Assembly: GCA_001897995.1 (NCBI GenBank)
Contig: MKRV01000293.1
Span: forward strand, 1 to 48,150
DNA from: Alphaproteobacteria bacterium 65-37
GTDB taxonomy: Bacteria; Pseudomonadota; Alphaproteobacteria; Reyranellales; Reyranellaceae
DNA length: 48,150 nucleotides
Reading direction: 5' to 3'
The notes under the pieces are model-generated. The model was given only the letters and a program-made list of their open reading frames with translations, made no database searches and had not been told where the DNA came from. The position numbers and the translations under genes were made by a program. This document shows positions 32,952 through 41,294 of the stretch, piece after piece (positions within the stretch are counted from its first letter, which is position 1; the number at the start of each line of letters is the position of its first letter).

Positions 32952-33581
32952 CTAGCGCCAGGCGAAGACCGGCTGCTCGTAGTGGTCGACGCGCGTGTCA
33001 CGCCCGGCCAGCGCAACTTCGCGGAACTGGAAGAGCATCGCCGCTGTCGGCGCGTTCACTGTCGACACGGAAAGCGGCAGGCGGATGATGGGCCGATCGG
33101 ATTCTTCGATCGCCACGATCTCGGGCGAGCCGTCCCGGAACAGCTCGCCACAGCCGATCCGGTAGGCATGCGCCACCTCGGCGGGATTGGGCAGGATGAC
33201 CGCGCCCGGCACCCACACGACCACCGGCGTGATCAGATAGCCCGATCGCGTCGGATAGTCGTCGAGCGCGCCCAGGACATCGTCGGTCGACGCCAGGATG
33301 CCGAGCTCCTCGTGCAGCTCGCGCAACGCCGTCTGCTCGATCGTTTCACCAGGATCGACCCGGCCGCCAGGCAGCGCGAACTGCCCGCCATGTGCACGCA
33401 GCTTGGCCGTGCGCCGTGTCAGCAGGAACGCCGCCTCGCCCGGCTCATCAGCCTCGACGACGACCACGGCCACGGCCGCACGCTTCAGCCCGCCGGAATC
33501 GGTGTGGCGACGGAGATCGAAACGGCCAAGATGCAAGGTGATCTCGTCGCGCAGCCCCTGATCGAAACGAAACGATTTCAC
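32952..33581 (-). CDS. Nudix hydrolase, CoA pyrophosphatase type
   Basis: A 209-residue hydrolase. The Nudix box runs from GGRVDPGETIE to RELHEELGI and is complete (GX5EX7REUXEEXGU). Directly before it, FLLTRRTAKLRAHGGQFALP matches the extra motif that marks CoA-diphosphate hydrolases of the NudL/YeaB group. It would cleave CoA or acyl-CoA to 4-phosphopantetheine and 3',5'-ADP. Its start overlaps the stop of the upstream methyltransferase by 4 bp (ATGA), so the two form a coupled pair. The N-terminal KSFRFDQGLRDEITLHLGRF is not part of the box. Confidence 0.92.
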   Translation of the reverse strand: MKSFRFDQGLRDEITLHLGRFDLRRHTDSGGLKRAAVAVVVVEADEPGEAAFLLTRRTAKLRAHGGQFALPGGRVDPGETIEQTALRELHEELGILASTDDVLGALDDYPTRSGYLITPVVVWVPGAVILPNPAEVAHAYRIGCGELFRDGSPEIVAIEESDRPIIRLPLSVSTVNAPTAAMLFQFREVALAGRDTRVDHYEQPVFAWR

Positions 33582-34198
33582 GCTCCCTCCGGCCTCCTGA
33601 ATGTCCAGACGACGGCCGGCGGCACGTTGCGCCAGATCCTGCGGCCGGGTGTGGCGACGAGCTGCAGCCTGTCGCGCAAGGCGCGCGGCACCGGCGGATT
33701 GGGACCGTAGGTGAACTGGACCAGCGCCGCACCGCGCGGCAGCGCTTCGAATATGCCGTGGACGATGCCGTTCACGACCTCAGCCGGCAGCGACAGCAAT
33801 GGCAGGCTGGAGACGATGGCAGCCGGTGCCGAAAGCCCCTCTTCCCGCAGCAGACGCGGCAGATGGATGGCATCACCCTCGACGATGCGGGGCCCCACGA
33901 AATGGCGGCGCAGGAAGGCGACCAACTCGGGTTCGCGTTCGACCACGGCGAGCCGGTTCGTCGGAATGCCAGCCGCGAGCAGCGCCCGCGTCACCGGACC
34001 GGTACCGGCCCCCAGTTCCACGACTGTCCCGGCATGCCCATCGATCGCCGCCAGGGTCGCCCGGGCGATCGCCTCCCCGAGCAATCGACCACTCGGCACG
34101 ACCGAGCCGATGGCGAACGGCCGACGCAGCCAGCGCTTCAGGAACAAGACCGTGCCTGCGCGCGAGCCAGCGGATCCGGGGGACTCGGTCGGGGGCAT
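33578..34198 (-). CDS. PmtA-like phospholipid N-methyltransferase
   Basis: A 206-residue class I SAM methyltransferase. The N-terminal FLKRWLRRPFAIGSVVPSGR is characteristic of the phospholipid N-methyltransferase group that makes phosphatidylcholine from phosphatidylethanolamine in alphaproteobacteria. SAM motif I is VVELGAGTGPVT, with Glu in AVVEREPELV. IVSSLPLLSLP is the later family motif. I chose ATG 34198; an in-frame TTG at 34204 adds two residues. It overlaps the Nudix gene by 4 bp. An rRNA-dimethylase-like role cannot be excluded from sequence alone. Confidence 0.83.
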   Translation of the reverse strand: MPPTESPGSAGSRAGTVLFLKRWLRRPFAIGSVVPSGRLLGEAIARATLAAIDGHAGTVVELGAGTGPVTRALLAAGIPTNRLAVVEREPELVAFLRRHFVGPRIVEGDAIHLPRLLREEGLSAPAAIVSSLPLLSLPAEVVNGIVHGIFEALPRGAALVQFTYGPNPPVPRALRDRLQLVATPGRRIWRNVPPAVVWTFRRPEGA

Positions 34199-34252
34199 GG
34201 GCAAACGCTAACAGACGCTTTGGGCGAGTCGACTGGGAAAAGCCGTCACGCC

Positions 34253-37051
34253 CTACTGTGCGGCTTGCAGAGCGGGTGCGGGCCCCTGCGCCGGGGCGGC
34301 CGGGGCCGCCTCGAACACAGTCCGCGCATGCCGCATCTGCTCCAGCGCGTTCACGACAGAGACGTAGACCGCCGCAGCGAAGGGCAGCGACTGCACGACC
34401 ATGAACACAGCCCACAGCCGCGCCTCGGGGTTGATCACGCCATTGGTGGTCCACAGCACGATCGCGGCCAGCCACAGCAGCACGGTCAGCACTGCCTCGC
34501 CCCGCGCCATGCCGAGCGCCATGCCGAGCGTGGGACGCTCATCCATCTTGGGGGTGCGCATGAAGGGCAGCCGGCTGGTCGCCAGGCCATAGATCACCGC
34601 GCGCCCCACCGTATAGGTGAGCGCCAGCCCGGCCAGCGACGCGCCGATGCTCTGTCGGAAGGTGCAACGGACACGGTCGAAATAGAGACCGAACGAGTAG
34701 AGCAGCTTGAAGACGAAGATGCCGATCGTCGGGGCGATGAACTCGGCCGGCGGCAGGCCGACCGGCTTGATGCCGAACAGTGGCGGCAGCACGACGGCCA
34801 GCACCCAGGCAAGCCCCGCCCAGGTGAAGATCAGGTTCAGCGCATCGGCGAACCAGGGCAGCCAGCCGGCGACGAAGTGGTACTTCTGCCAGAAGGTGAG
34901 CTTGGTCTGGTTGCTCAGCATCTTGCCGGCATGCGCCTTCATGATCTGCATGGCGCCATAGGCCCAGCGGAAGCGCTGTTTTTTGTAGCCGGCGAAATGG
35001 TCGGGCGTCAGGCCGTGTCCGAAACGCTCGCGGCTGTACATCGCGCCGTAGCCTTTCTCCATCAGGCGCAGGCCGAGCTCGGTGTCCTCGGTGATGCACC
35101 AGGTCGCCCAGCCGTCCATCTCCTCCATGCAGGAGCGGCGCACCAAGGTCATGGTGCCATGCTGGATGATGGCGTCGTACTCGTTGCGCAGGCACATGCC
35201 GATGTCGAAGAAGCCGGCATACTCCCAGTTCAGCATCTCCTTGAACCGGTCGCCCTTCCAGTCGCGGTGGTCCTGCGGCGCCTGTACGTAGGCGATCTTG
35301 GCGTCGTCGAAATACGGCACCAGCGCCTTCAGCCAGTCGGGCCGCACCATGTAGTCGCTGTCGATGACGCCAATCACCTCGGCATCGGGCGCGGTCTGGC
35401 TGAGCACGTAATTCAACGCGCCGGCCTTGAAGCCCTTCATGACGTCGAAGTGGAAGAACTTGAAGCGCTCGCCGAGCTGGGCGCAATAGTCCTGCACCGG
35501 ACGCCACACCGCGGGATCCTTGGTGTTGTTGTCGATGACGATGACTTCGAAGTTCGGGTAGTCGAGCTGCGACAGCGAATCGAGCGTCTGGATCACCATC
35601 GCCGGCGGCTCGTTGCAGATCGCGAGATGCAGCGAGACCTTGGGCCAATGACGATCGGCCGGCTGGCGGGCGATCATCTCGGCGGCCGGCAGCGCCTCGC
35701 GTGTCCAGCGGCCACGCCAGATCGTCTCCGCCATTTCGAGCGCCTGTACCAGGGCCATGCCGAGGCTTGCCACCAGGAAGAAGGCGAGCACCGCCCAGCT
35801 CACCATCTCGGAGGCGAGCATATAGGTGCCGGCGGCGACCGAGGCGCCGTAGACGACGGCGCTCGCCGACAGGGCCAGCAGGGCACAGAAGCCCACCTGC
35901 CCGGCCGCGCCCAGCCGCGGCCAGCGCCACAGGAAGAGCAGCATCAGCGGCACCGACGCGCCGAGCGACCAGGCCGCGCAGGAGATCCATTGCGGGAAGG
36001 TCTCGATCGGACCGCTCCAGGCGAATTTCTGCTGCCGGTCGGCATTCCACAGGCCCCAGTAGCCGCCCGCCTTGCCTTCGAGGTCGTAGGCCTTCCAGGG
36101 TTGGTCGATCGCCTCGACGACGAAGGTGTCGATGTTCTGCGAGCGCAGCCACGCCACCATGTCGCGCACGTTCTTGGCCTGCTCGGCCGGCGTCGCGTAC
36201 TTGACCACGCCGGTCCCCGGGCTGCGGCGCGCCGAACCGTTCGACGGCCAACCGACCTCGGTCACCACGATGTTCTTGTTCGGATAGAGCTTGCGCAGCA
36301 GCGCGATCTTTTCCTTGACGTACTCGAGCGGCGTCGAGCTCGACTGCTCGTCCCAGTACGGCAGGATATGGACGGCAAGGTAGTCGACCTCGCGCACCAG
36401 TTCGGGATAGCGCTCCCAGATGTGCCACGGCTCGGCGGTGCTGACCGGCACCTTGACGTTGCGCTTGACGTTCCGGATCTCGCGAATGAGCTGCGCCGGG
36501 CTGACGCCATTGGGGTCGCGCTGCTCGCGCTCGCCGTCCCAACGCAGGATATTCTCGTTGCCTACCAGCACGCGCTCGATGCTCGGGTTCTGGTTGGCCA
36601 TCCGGATCAGCGCGCCGGTTTCTTCACCGTTGACCTCGCCGGCCTCGCGGCCGAACTGCTGCTTGGCTTCGTTGGCGCTGTAGATCCAGGCGCCCGGCAC
36701 CAGCTTCAAGCCGTACTTGGTGGCCATCGCCGGCATGACGTCGCCGCCGTCGGTGGTGCGGTAGGTACGAACGTAGTTGACCTTGCCGGCGAGCGTCGCG
36801 AAGTCGCGTTCGATCTGCTCCTTGCGTGGCTTGACCTGTGGCGCCGGCGCATCGGTGAAGGCGGTGCGCAGGAAGCTCCAGACGCCGCTCGACTTGCCTT
36901 CGAGAGGATCCTGATCCTTCGCCCAGGGGGCGTAGGTGACGCCATGCAGCGGACCTTCGAGGTTGGCCGCCGACAGGTAGCCGTCGAGCAGACGCCAGCC
37001 CACGACCGTGGCCAAAGCCGCAACGAGAAGAACGAGACCCCGACGCATCAT
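34253..37051 (-). CDS. GH17-like / GT2 fusion, beta-glucan synthase (NdvB-type)
   Basis: A 932-residue membrane protein. After one N-terminal helix (residues 4-18), residues about 35-345 form a GH17-like glucanase/transglycosylase domain with both acids: E166 in VGNENI and E265 in VVTEVGWPS. Three helices (about 355-440) lead into a processive GT2 domain with D564 and D566 in IDSDYM, E655 and D656 in ITEDTELG and QRFRW at 692-696, then several C-terminal helices. Bradyrhizobium NdvB/NdvC and Pseudomonas NdvB make cyclic beta-1,3(1,6)-glucans with these domains, so this enzyme probably polymerises and cyclises or branches a periplasmic glucan. I chose ATG 37051, just before the first helix. 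Confidence 0.9.
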   Translation of the reverse strand: MMRRGLVLLVAALATVVGWRLLDGYLSAANLEGPLHGVTYAPWAKDQDPLEGKSSGVWSFLRTAFTDAPAPQVKPRKEQIERDFATLAGKVNYVRTYRTTDGGDVMPAMATKYGLKLVPGAWIYSANEAKQQFGREAGEVNGEETGALIRMANQNPSIERVLVGNENILRWDGEREQRDPNGVSPAQLIREIRNVKRNVKVPVSTAEPWHIWERYPELVREVDYLAVHILPYWDEQSSSTPLEYVKEKIALLRKLYPNKNIVVTEVGWPSNGSARRSPGTGVVKYATPAEQAKNVRDMVAWLRSQNIDTFVVEAIDQPWKAYDLEGKAGGYWGLWNADRQQKFAWSGPIETFPQWISCAAWSLGASVPLMLLFLWRWPRLGAAGQVGFCALLALSASAVVYGASVAAGTYMLASEMVSWAVLAFFLVASLGMALVQALEMAETIWRGRWTREALPAAEMIARQPADRHWPKVSLHLAICNEPPAMVIQTLDSLSQLDYPNFEVIVIDNNTKDPAVWRPVQDYCAQLGERFKFFHFDVMKGFKAGALNYVLSQTAPDAEVIGVIDSDYMVRPDWLKALVPYFDDAKIAYVQAPQDHRDWKGDRFKEMLNWEYAGFFDIGMCLRNEYDAIIQHGTMTLVRRSCMEEMDGWATWCITEDTELGLRLMEKGYGAMYSRERFGHGLTPDHFAGYKKQRFRWAYGAMQIMKAHAGKMLSNQTKLTFWQKYHFVAGWLPWFADALNLIFTWAGLAWVLAVVLPPLFGIKPVGLPPAEFIAPTIGIFVFKLLYSFGLYFDRVRCTFRQSIGASLAGLALTYTVGRAVIYGLATSRLPFMRTPKMDERPTLGMALGMARGEAVLTVLLWLAAIVLWTTNGVINPEARLWAVFMVVQSLPFAAAVYVSVVNALEQMRHARTVFEAAPAAPAQGPAPALQAAQ

Positions 37052-37379
37052 GAAAGATTGACTGCTCCGGCAGACCGCCGCTGGCTCCTGTCTCGTCCCG
37101 GGATCGCGGTCGCATGTCTCCTGCGGGCGACTGACGTCGGCGCAAGGACCGTGCCGGATCGACTCCGAACGAGCCGACAACCACGCAGTGCGGTGGACCT
37201 CTTGGAGGTTTCCTTGCGCCAGATTTCCTCGTCTACGACCATTCGCAGGCGATCAGGCGATCGTCGCGATCTATAGCCCGCACTTCCCCTGACGGTAAAG
37301 AGACCCCCGGGCAAGATGGCCAAAATGCCCAATTCTTCGCTGGCTTTGCCGACGGACCTTCGCCAAAACGCCACAAAGA
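37052..37379. other. 328-bp divergent intergenic region, no gene seen
   Basis: This gap separates the glucan synthase-like gene (minus) from the alpha/beta hydrolase (plus) and must hold both promoters. I see no convincing -35/-10 pair and no gene. The one pattern is GCGATC three times in 23 bp (37249-37254, 37257-37262, 37266-37271), spaced by 8 and 9 bp, which could be a regulator site or chance. Confidence 0.4.
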
Positions 37380-38354
37380 ATGACCCATCCGCATCCGACG
37401 GCGGCGCCGGCCGGGATACCGCCCGTCGTCGCGGCAACCTATCGGCCGGCAGACCGTTACGGCTTTTTCGAGCGCGCAGGCGCCCGGATCAGGTACGCCT
37501 GGTGGAATGCCCAAGGGACGGCGCCCCCTCGCGGCACCGTGCTCATCCTGACCGGCCGGGCCGAATTCATCGAAAAGTACGCATCCGAAATCGTGGGCGA
37601 GCTGCTCGGCCGGGGCTATGTCGTGGTGGCCATGGATTGGCGCGGCCAGGGTCTCTCCGACCGGCCGCTGGCCGATCGCAGCAAGGGCCATATCGACAAT
37701 TTCGACACCTACATGGCCGACGTCCGGCTGTTCCTTGACAGCATCGTCGCCCCGGCCGCCCCGCGACCCGTCCTGGCCCTCTGTCATTCCATGGGGGGCC
37801 ACATCCTGATGCGCGATCTTGCCGAGAACGGCCCGGGGCCGCTCGCCGCCGCCCTCTTCTGCTCGCCGATGACCGCCCTCTACCGCGAGGCCATGCTGCG
37901 ATCGGTCCTGATGCTGATGCCCGAGCTCCCGATCGTCGAGGAGCGCTACATTTTCGGCACCGGTCCGTTCGTCCTGCTGGCACGCGAATTCAACTCAAAC
38001 ATCGTCACCCACGACGAACGGCGCTACCGCTTCACCGACGACTGGTTCAACGCCGATTCCCGGCTCGCCGTGGGCGGTCCCACCCTGGGCTGGTCTCGCC
38101 AGGCGGTCCGCTCCATGGCCAAGGCGCTGGAGCCAGGCTACCTCGAGCGCATCGAGCTGCCGCTGCTCCTGATCACGGCCGGCGAGGACCGCCTGATCGA
38201 CCCCAAGAGCCATGCTCAGGTTGCAGCCCGGCTCCGTCACGGCGAGCACTTCACAATCGCCACGGCCCGCCATGAGATCATGATGGAGACCGACGATATC
38301 AGGGCCCTCTTCTGGGAGGCCTTCGATCGGTTGGCGAAAGGCGTACTAAGCTAG
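37380..38354 (+). CDS. Alpha/beta hydrolase, lysophospholipase / monoacylglycerol lipase-like
   Basis: A 324-residue serine hydrolase of the PldB/monoacylglycerol lipase group. The nucleophile is S137 in ALCHSMGGH; the acid is the Asp in ITAGEDRLIDP and the base is the His in TARHEIMMETD. LILTGRAEFIEKY holds the oxyanion segment, and MDWRGQGLSDRP is the usual family strand-turn. There is no signal peptide, so it is cytoplasmic. Its TAG stop directly abuts the ATG of the TauE/SafE permease with no spacer. It probably hydrolyses lysophospholipids or monoacylglycerols. Confidence 0.9.
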   Translation: MTHPHPTAAPAGIPPVVAATYRPADRYGFFERAGARIRYAWWNAQGTAPPRGTVLILTGRAEFIEKYASEIVGELLGRGYVVVAMDWRGQGLSDRPLADRSKGHIDNFDTYMADVRLFLDSIVAPAAPRPVLALCHSMGGHILMRDLAENGPGPLAAALFCSPMTALYREAMLRSVLMLMPELPIVEERYIFGTGPFVLLAREFNSNIVTHDERRYRFTDDWFNADSRLAVGGPTLGWSRQAVRSMAKALEPGYLERIELPLLLITAGEDRLIDPKSHAQVAARLRHGEHFTIATARHEIMMETDDIRALFWEAFDRLAKGVLS

Positions 38355-39092
38355 ATGACCGAACTGCAGATGCTGGTGATCGCCGGCGCCTTTCTCGTGG
38401 CCGGGATCGCCAAGGGTGCGATCGGTATCGGCCTTCCGCCCATCGCCATCGGCCTGATGACGCTCGCCATCCCGCTCGAGGATTCGCTGGCGATCATGAC
38501 CATCCCGACTCTGATCACCAATGTCTGGCAGGCGGTCTATGGTGGTGGCTTCTGGCGCCTGTTCCGCCGTTTCTGGACACTCGCCGTGCCGGCCGTCGTG
38601 TCCCTGCTGCTGGTCGCAGCGACCTTGGGGCAACTAGGCTCCGCCTATGCTGCCGCCTGGCTCGGCGTGATGCTGGCGCTCTATTCGGTGGTCGCCCTAA
38701 TGGCCTGGCGCCCCAAAGTGTCGCCCGAGTCCGAACGCTGGGCCAATCCGCTGATCGGCATTTCGAGCGGTGCCATCGCGGGCATTACCGGCATCTCGGC
38801 CGTGCCCTTCCTGCCTTACATGCAGTCGCTGGAGATCAACAAGGACGACCTCGTCCAGGCGCTGGGTATCATGTTCATCTTCCTGGTCGGCGGGTTGTTC
38901 CTCGCCCTCTTCCGGCAAGGCGCCTTCGATGCGACCAACACGATCGGCGGTCTGGCGGCCGTGGTGCCGACATCGATCGGCGTCTGGCTCGGACAGAAGT
39001 CACGCGAGGCACTGTCGCCCGAGATGTTCCGTCGCATCTTCCTGGTCGGCCTGCTGGGCATCGGCCTGCACATGTCTCGTGGCTTGTTATAG
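38355..39092 (+). CDS. TauE/SafE family sulfite exporter-like permease
   Basis: A 245-residue inner-membrane protein with about eight helices in two repeats. The repeat motifs are AGIAKGAIGIGLPPIAIGLM near the N-terminus and GISSGAIAGITGISAVPFLP in the middle, the usual TauE/SafE pattern. Members move sulfite, sulfoacetate and other organic anions. It directly abuts the hydrolase gene upstream (zero bp) and is 10 bp before the phosphatase gene downstream, so it is the middle of a three-gene operon. Cargo not predictable. Confidence 0.92.
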   Translation: MTELQMLVIAGAFLVAGIAKGAIGIGLPPIAIGLMTLAIPLEDSLAIMTIPTLITNVWQAVYGGGFWRLFRRFWTLAVPAVVSLLLVAATLGQLGSAYAAAWLGVMLALYSVVALMAWRPKVSPESERWANPLIGISSGAIAGITGISAVPFLPYMQSLEINKDDLVQALGIMFIFLVGGLFLALFRQGAFDATNTIGGLAAVVPTSIGVWLGQKSREALSPEMFRRIFLVGLLGIGLHMSRGLL

Positions 39093-39102
39093 ACTGCGTA
39101 CC

Positions 39103-39657
39103 ATGTCCCTTCCTCCGTTCAAGGTCACCATCTGCGGCATTCCCGAGCTGTCGCAGCATTGCTCGACGGGTGTCAGCCACGTGCTGTCGATCATCGACAC
39201 GCATGAACCGCGCCCGGTCGCCCTCGACAACTATTTCGAGATCGAGCACGAGCTGATCCGCTTCGACGACGTCGTGGCGGAGTATCCCGGCTTCGAGGCC
39301 TGCACACCGGCGCATATCGAGAGGATGCTGGCGTTCGGCGAGAGGGTTCATGCACGGCCCGACGGACACGTGCTGGTGCATTGTCACGCCGGCATCTCGC
39401 GGTCGACGGCGGCGGCCGCCATCCTGATGGCCCAGAACGCGCCGGGCCATGAGGAAGAAGCCTTCCTGAAGCTCCTGGAGCTGCGCAAGCACGGCTGGCC
39501 CAACACACGCATGGTCGAGTTCGCCGACACCTTATTGAAACGCGACGGCGCGATGCTGCGCGGCCTCGTCGCCTATCGCAAGGCGCTGCTTCAGGTGAAG
39601 CCGCACCTTAGCGAGATCGTCCGCAATATCGGCCGCGGCCACGAGATTCCGGTCTGA
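39103..39657 (+). CDS. Dual-specificity-like protein tyrosine phosphatase
   Basis: A 184-residue phosphatase with the HCX5R loop VHCHAGISRST (C94 nucleophile, R100). The compact size and ISRSTAAAAILMA helix are typical of bacterial dual-specificity/atypical PTPs. The C-terminus continues into a helical RKALLQVKPHLSEIVR tail. I chose ATG 39103, since upstream in-frame sequence overlaps the permease gene. It is probably the last gene of the hydrolase-permease operon, with tandem hairpins behind it at 39719-39772. Substrate (protein, RNA 5' end or small molecule) unknown. Confidence 0.87.
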   Translation: MSLPPFKVTICGIPELSQHCSTGVSHVLSIIDTHEPRPVALDNYFEIEHELIRFDDVVAEYPGFEACTPAHIERMLAFGERVHARPDGHVLVHCHAGISRSTAAAAILMAQNAPGHEEEAFLKLLELRKHGWPNTRMVEFADTLLKRDGAMLRGLVAYRKALLQVKPHLSEIVRNIGRGHEIPV

Positions 39658-39718
39658 GGGGATTTTCTGTTCGCCGCTCTGGCGTGCGGATTGAGGGTCC
39701 TCTGACCCACCTCACCTA

Positions 39719-39772
39719 CCCCATGCTTCGCATGGGGCCCCCTCCTCTCCCCCCACTACGTGGGCGGAGAGG
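39719..39772. repeat. Tandem hairpins, REP-like or terminator, between convergent genes
   Basis: Two perfect or near-perfect hairpins lie 6 bp apart. CCCCATGC at 39719-39726 pairs with GCATGGGG at 39730-39737 over a 3-base loop. CCTCTCC-C-CCCAC at 39744-39756 pairs with GTGGG-C-GGAGAGG at 39760-39772, with one mismatch. No U-tract follows either. They sit in the gap between the phosphatase (plus) and CmcJ-type gene (minus). A related hairpin lies at 45615-45636. Confidence 0.6.
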
Positions 39773-39806
39773 ACGAATACGAGTGTCGCTCGATCGACGC
39801 GCTCAG

Positions 39807-40652
39807 CTACCGATGAAACACCAGGGTCCGGACCTCGATGCTCTCGCGCGGCGGGGCGTCGAGGGGAGCCGTCGGGTCGGTGAAGGCGCTATGCGGCGTG
39901 AAGCGCGCCGGCACCCCGGCCGAGGTGTCCGAGCACTTGAGCAGCAGTGCCTCGTCCGTGCGCATCCGCGGCACGTAGTACCAGCGATGGTCCGGGCTGT
40001 ACTTCACCGAATAGGTCTCACCGACACGGTGCTGGTAGACGAGATCCGACGGCACGAGATCCTCGAAGCGGATCGAGGTGGCGTCGCACACCGCCAGCGG
40101 TGAATCGAGCAGCGGCCCCTTGATCGGGCGCCAGACATTGACGACCTGCACGCGGCCCTTCAGCAATTCCTCGGCTTCGTCGGGCAGCAGGTCGCGCACG
40201 CGCTGCGGGCCAGACCGCGCTGTGTGGTCGATATGGACGCGGCGTACCGGCTGACGCGGCGCATTGGCCTGGGCCTCGGCATCGGGCACGCGACGGCGGG
40301 TCGTATGATCGAAAATATGGACGCGATAGGCGCCGGTCGCTTCCTTCACGATGCGCTCGATTTCGGGGTAGTAGACGCGGCGCACTTCCTCGTCGTCGAA
40401 GAAGTCCTTCACCGCACTGCGGTGATCGATCAGCGAGAAGCCGTTGGCATCGAGCGACACCTGACCCGCGATCGGACGGGCGTCACTGATCTTTACGGCA
40501 TGCGCCTCGTGCTCGGCGTTCGTCCGCGACACGCCAGCCGGCGGATCGTACGCGTAGTTACGCGGCCGCTCGACCATCGGCACGAGATAGTTCATGTCGG
40601 CGACGACATGCGAGAGATTGGCGAGCACGTCGAGATTTTCCTGAAGCGTCAT
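39807..40652 (-). CDS. CmcJ/NvfI family non-heme iron oxygenase
   Basis: A 281-residue protein of the CmcJ/AsaB/NvfI group of Fe(II)/2-oxoglutarate-type oxygenases. The iron motif is H140-x-D142 in RRVHIDHTARSGP; a distal His (H254, FTPHSAF) and R275 (SIEVRTLVF) are suitably placed. VVNVWRPIKGPLLDSPLAVCD and the LKCSDT segment are group hallmarks. Bacterial members usually have unknown substrates; fungal ones act on natural products. The start is ATG 40652 with GGAGG 10 bases upstream, and the Shine-Dalgarno overlaps a perfect palindrome at 40664-40680. It appears to be transcribed alone. Confidence 0.87.
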   Translation of the reverse strand: MTLQENLDVLANLSHVVADMNYLVPMVERPRNYAYDPPAGVSRTNAEHEAHAVKISDARPIAGQVSLDANGFSLIDHRSAVKDFFDDEEVRRVYYPEIERIVKEATGAYRVHIFDHTTRRRVPDAEAQANAPRQPVRRVHIDHTARSGPQRVRDLLPDEAEELLKGRVQVVNVWRPIKGPLLDSPLAVCDATSIRFEDLVPSDLVYQHRVGETYSVKYSPDHRWYYVPRMRTDEALLLKCSDTSAGVPARFTPHSAFTDPTAPLDAPPRESIEVRTLVFHR

Positions 40653-40663
40653 GGCGCAAGACC

Positions 40664-40680
40664 TCCGAACTTTGTTCGGA
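40664..40680. promoter_or_regulatory. Perfect 7+3+7 palindrome overlapping the CmcJ ribosome-binding site
   Basis: TCCGAACTTTGTTCGGA is a perfect inverted repeat with 7-bp arms and a 3-base spacer, ending 12 bp upstream of the CmcJ-type start codon. On the transcribed strand one arm carries the GG of the GGAGG ribosome site. It can act as a repressor operator or as an RNA hairpin covering the ribosome site. No regulator gene is adjacent to suggest which. Confidence 0.55.
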
Positions 40681-40849
40681 TGATGTTGGCGCTCCTCCCG
40701 GTGCATGCCATGGAGAAGAGTTGCAGCGCTTCATGAGGAGAGATTATCCGAAGGGAAAAGCCCTTCTCTCCCGCCGCTCTGCGGCAGCAAATTCAGCTCG
40801 TTGCGCCAGCCGTCACTCGAGCAGCCGGTTGGTGCCCGTGGAAATCGGC

Positions 40850-41266
40850 TCAATACGACCGGAGCTTGATGCCCCAGCGACCATCCTCGCAGGTCACGAC
40901 CCAGACATTGCGATGGCGGCTGATCTCGCTGCCGTCGTCGCGATCGCGCGAATAGTCGACCAGCAGATGAACCTTGTTCGGGCTCACCAGCACGACGTCC
41001 TTGCCGTGATAGGTCGACCGCCGCCAGCCCGTCGATTTGAGCTGATCGAAGAACGCGGCCGGCAACTGGCCGGGCCTCTCCCAGACGACAAGAGTCTCGC
41101 CCGAGAGGATGACGTGCGGGAAGTGCAACAGCGCATCCATGCCCGCGAGATCGCAGGCATTGAAGCGCTCTGTGAAGGCATCGAGGCAGGCGATCGCCGC
41201 CGCGACGACTGTCTCCTCTCCGGCGCCATCGGCCGGAGGGACGAACAGTGAAGCGGCGTCGCTCAT
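40850..41266 (-). CDS. SnoaL/NTF2-like protein
   Basis: A 138-residue small protein. A helical N-terminus (CLDAFTERFNACDLAGMDAL) leads into LLHFPHVILSGETLVVW and then curved beta strands ending in RNVWVVTCEDGRWGIKLRSY. This is the cone-shaped NTF2-like fold of the SnoaL and DUF4440 groups. Members include isomerases, hydrolases and simple ligand binders; I see no defined catalytic set. The upstream SDR ends 28 bp before its start on the same strand, so the two may be one unit. The 197-bp gap to the CmcJ-type gene holds a hairpin at 40750-40766 besides the palindrome. Confidence 0.82.
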   Translation of the reverse strand: MSDAASLFVPPADGAGEETVVAAAIACLDAFTERFNACDLAGMDALLHFPHVILSGETLVVWERPGQLPAAFFDQLKSTGWRRSTYHGKDVVLVSPNKVHLLVDYSRDRDDGSEISRHRNVWVVTCEDGRWGIKLRSY

Positions 41267-41294
41267 GTCGGCAACCGCCCTTTCATCTGCGGGA

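Noticed and set aside
33758..37276. 1172-codon open frame on the plus strand, antisense to the glucan synthase-like gene
   Set aside because: Same reason: low-complexity Arg/Asp/His-rich translation, while the minus strand encodes clear GH17 and GT2 motifs.
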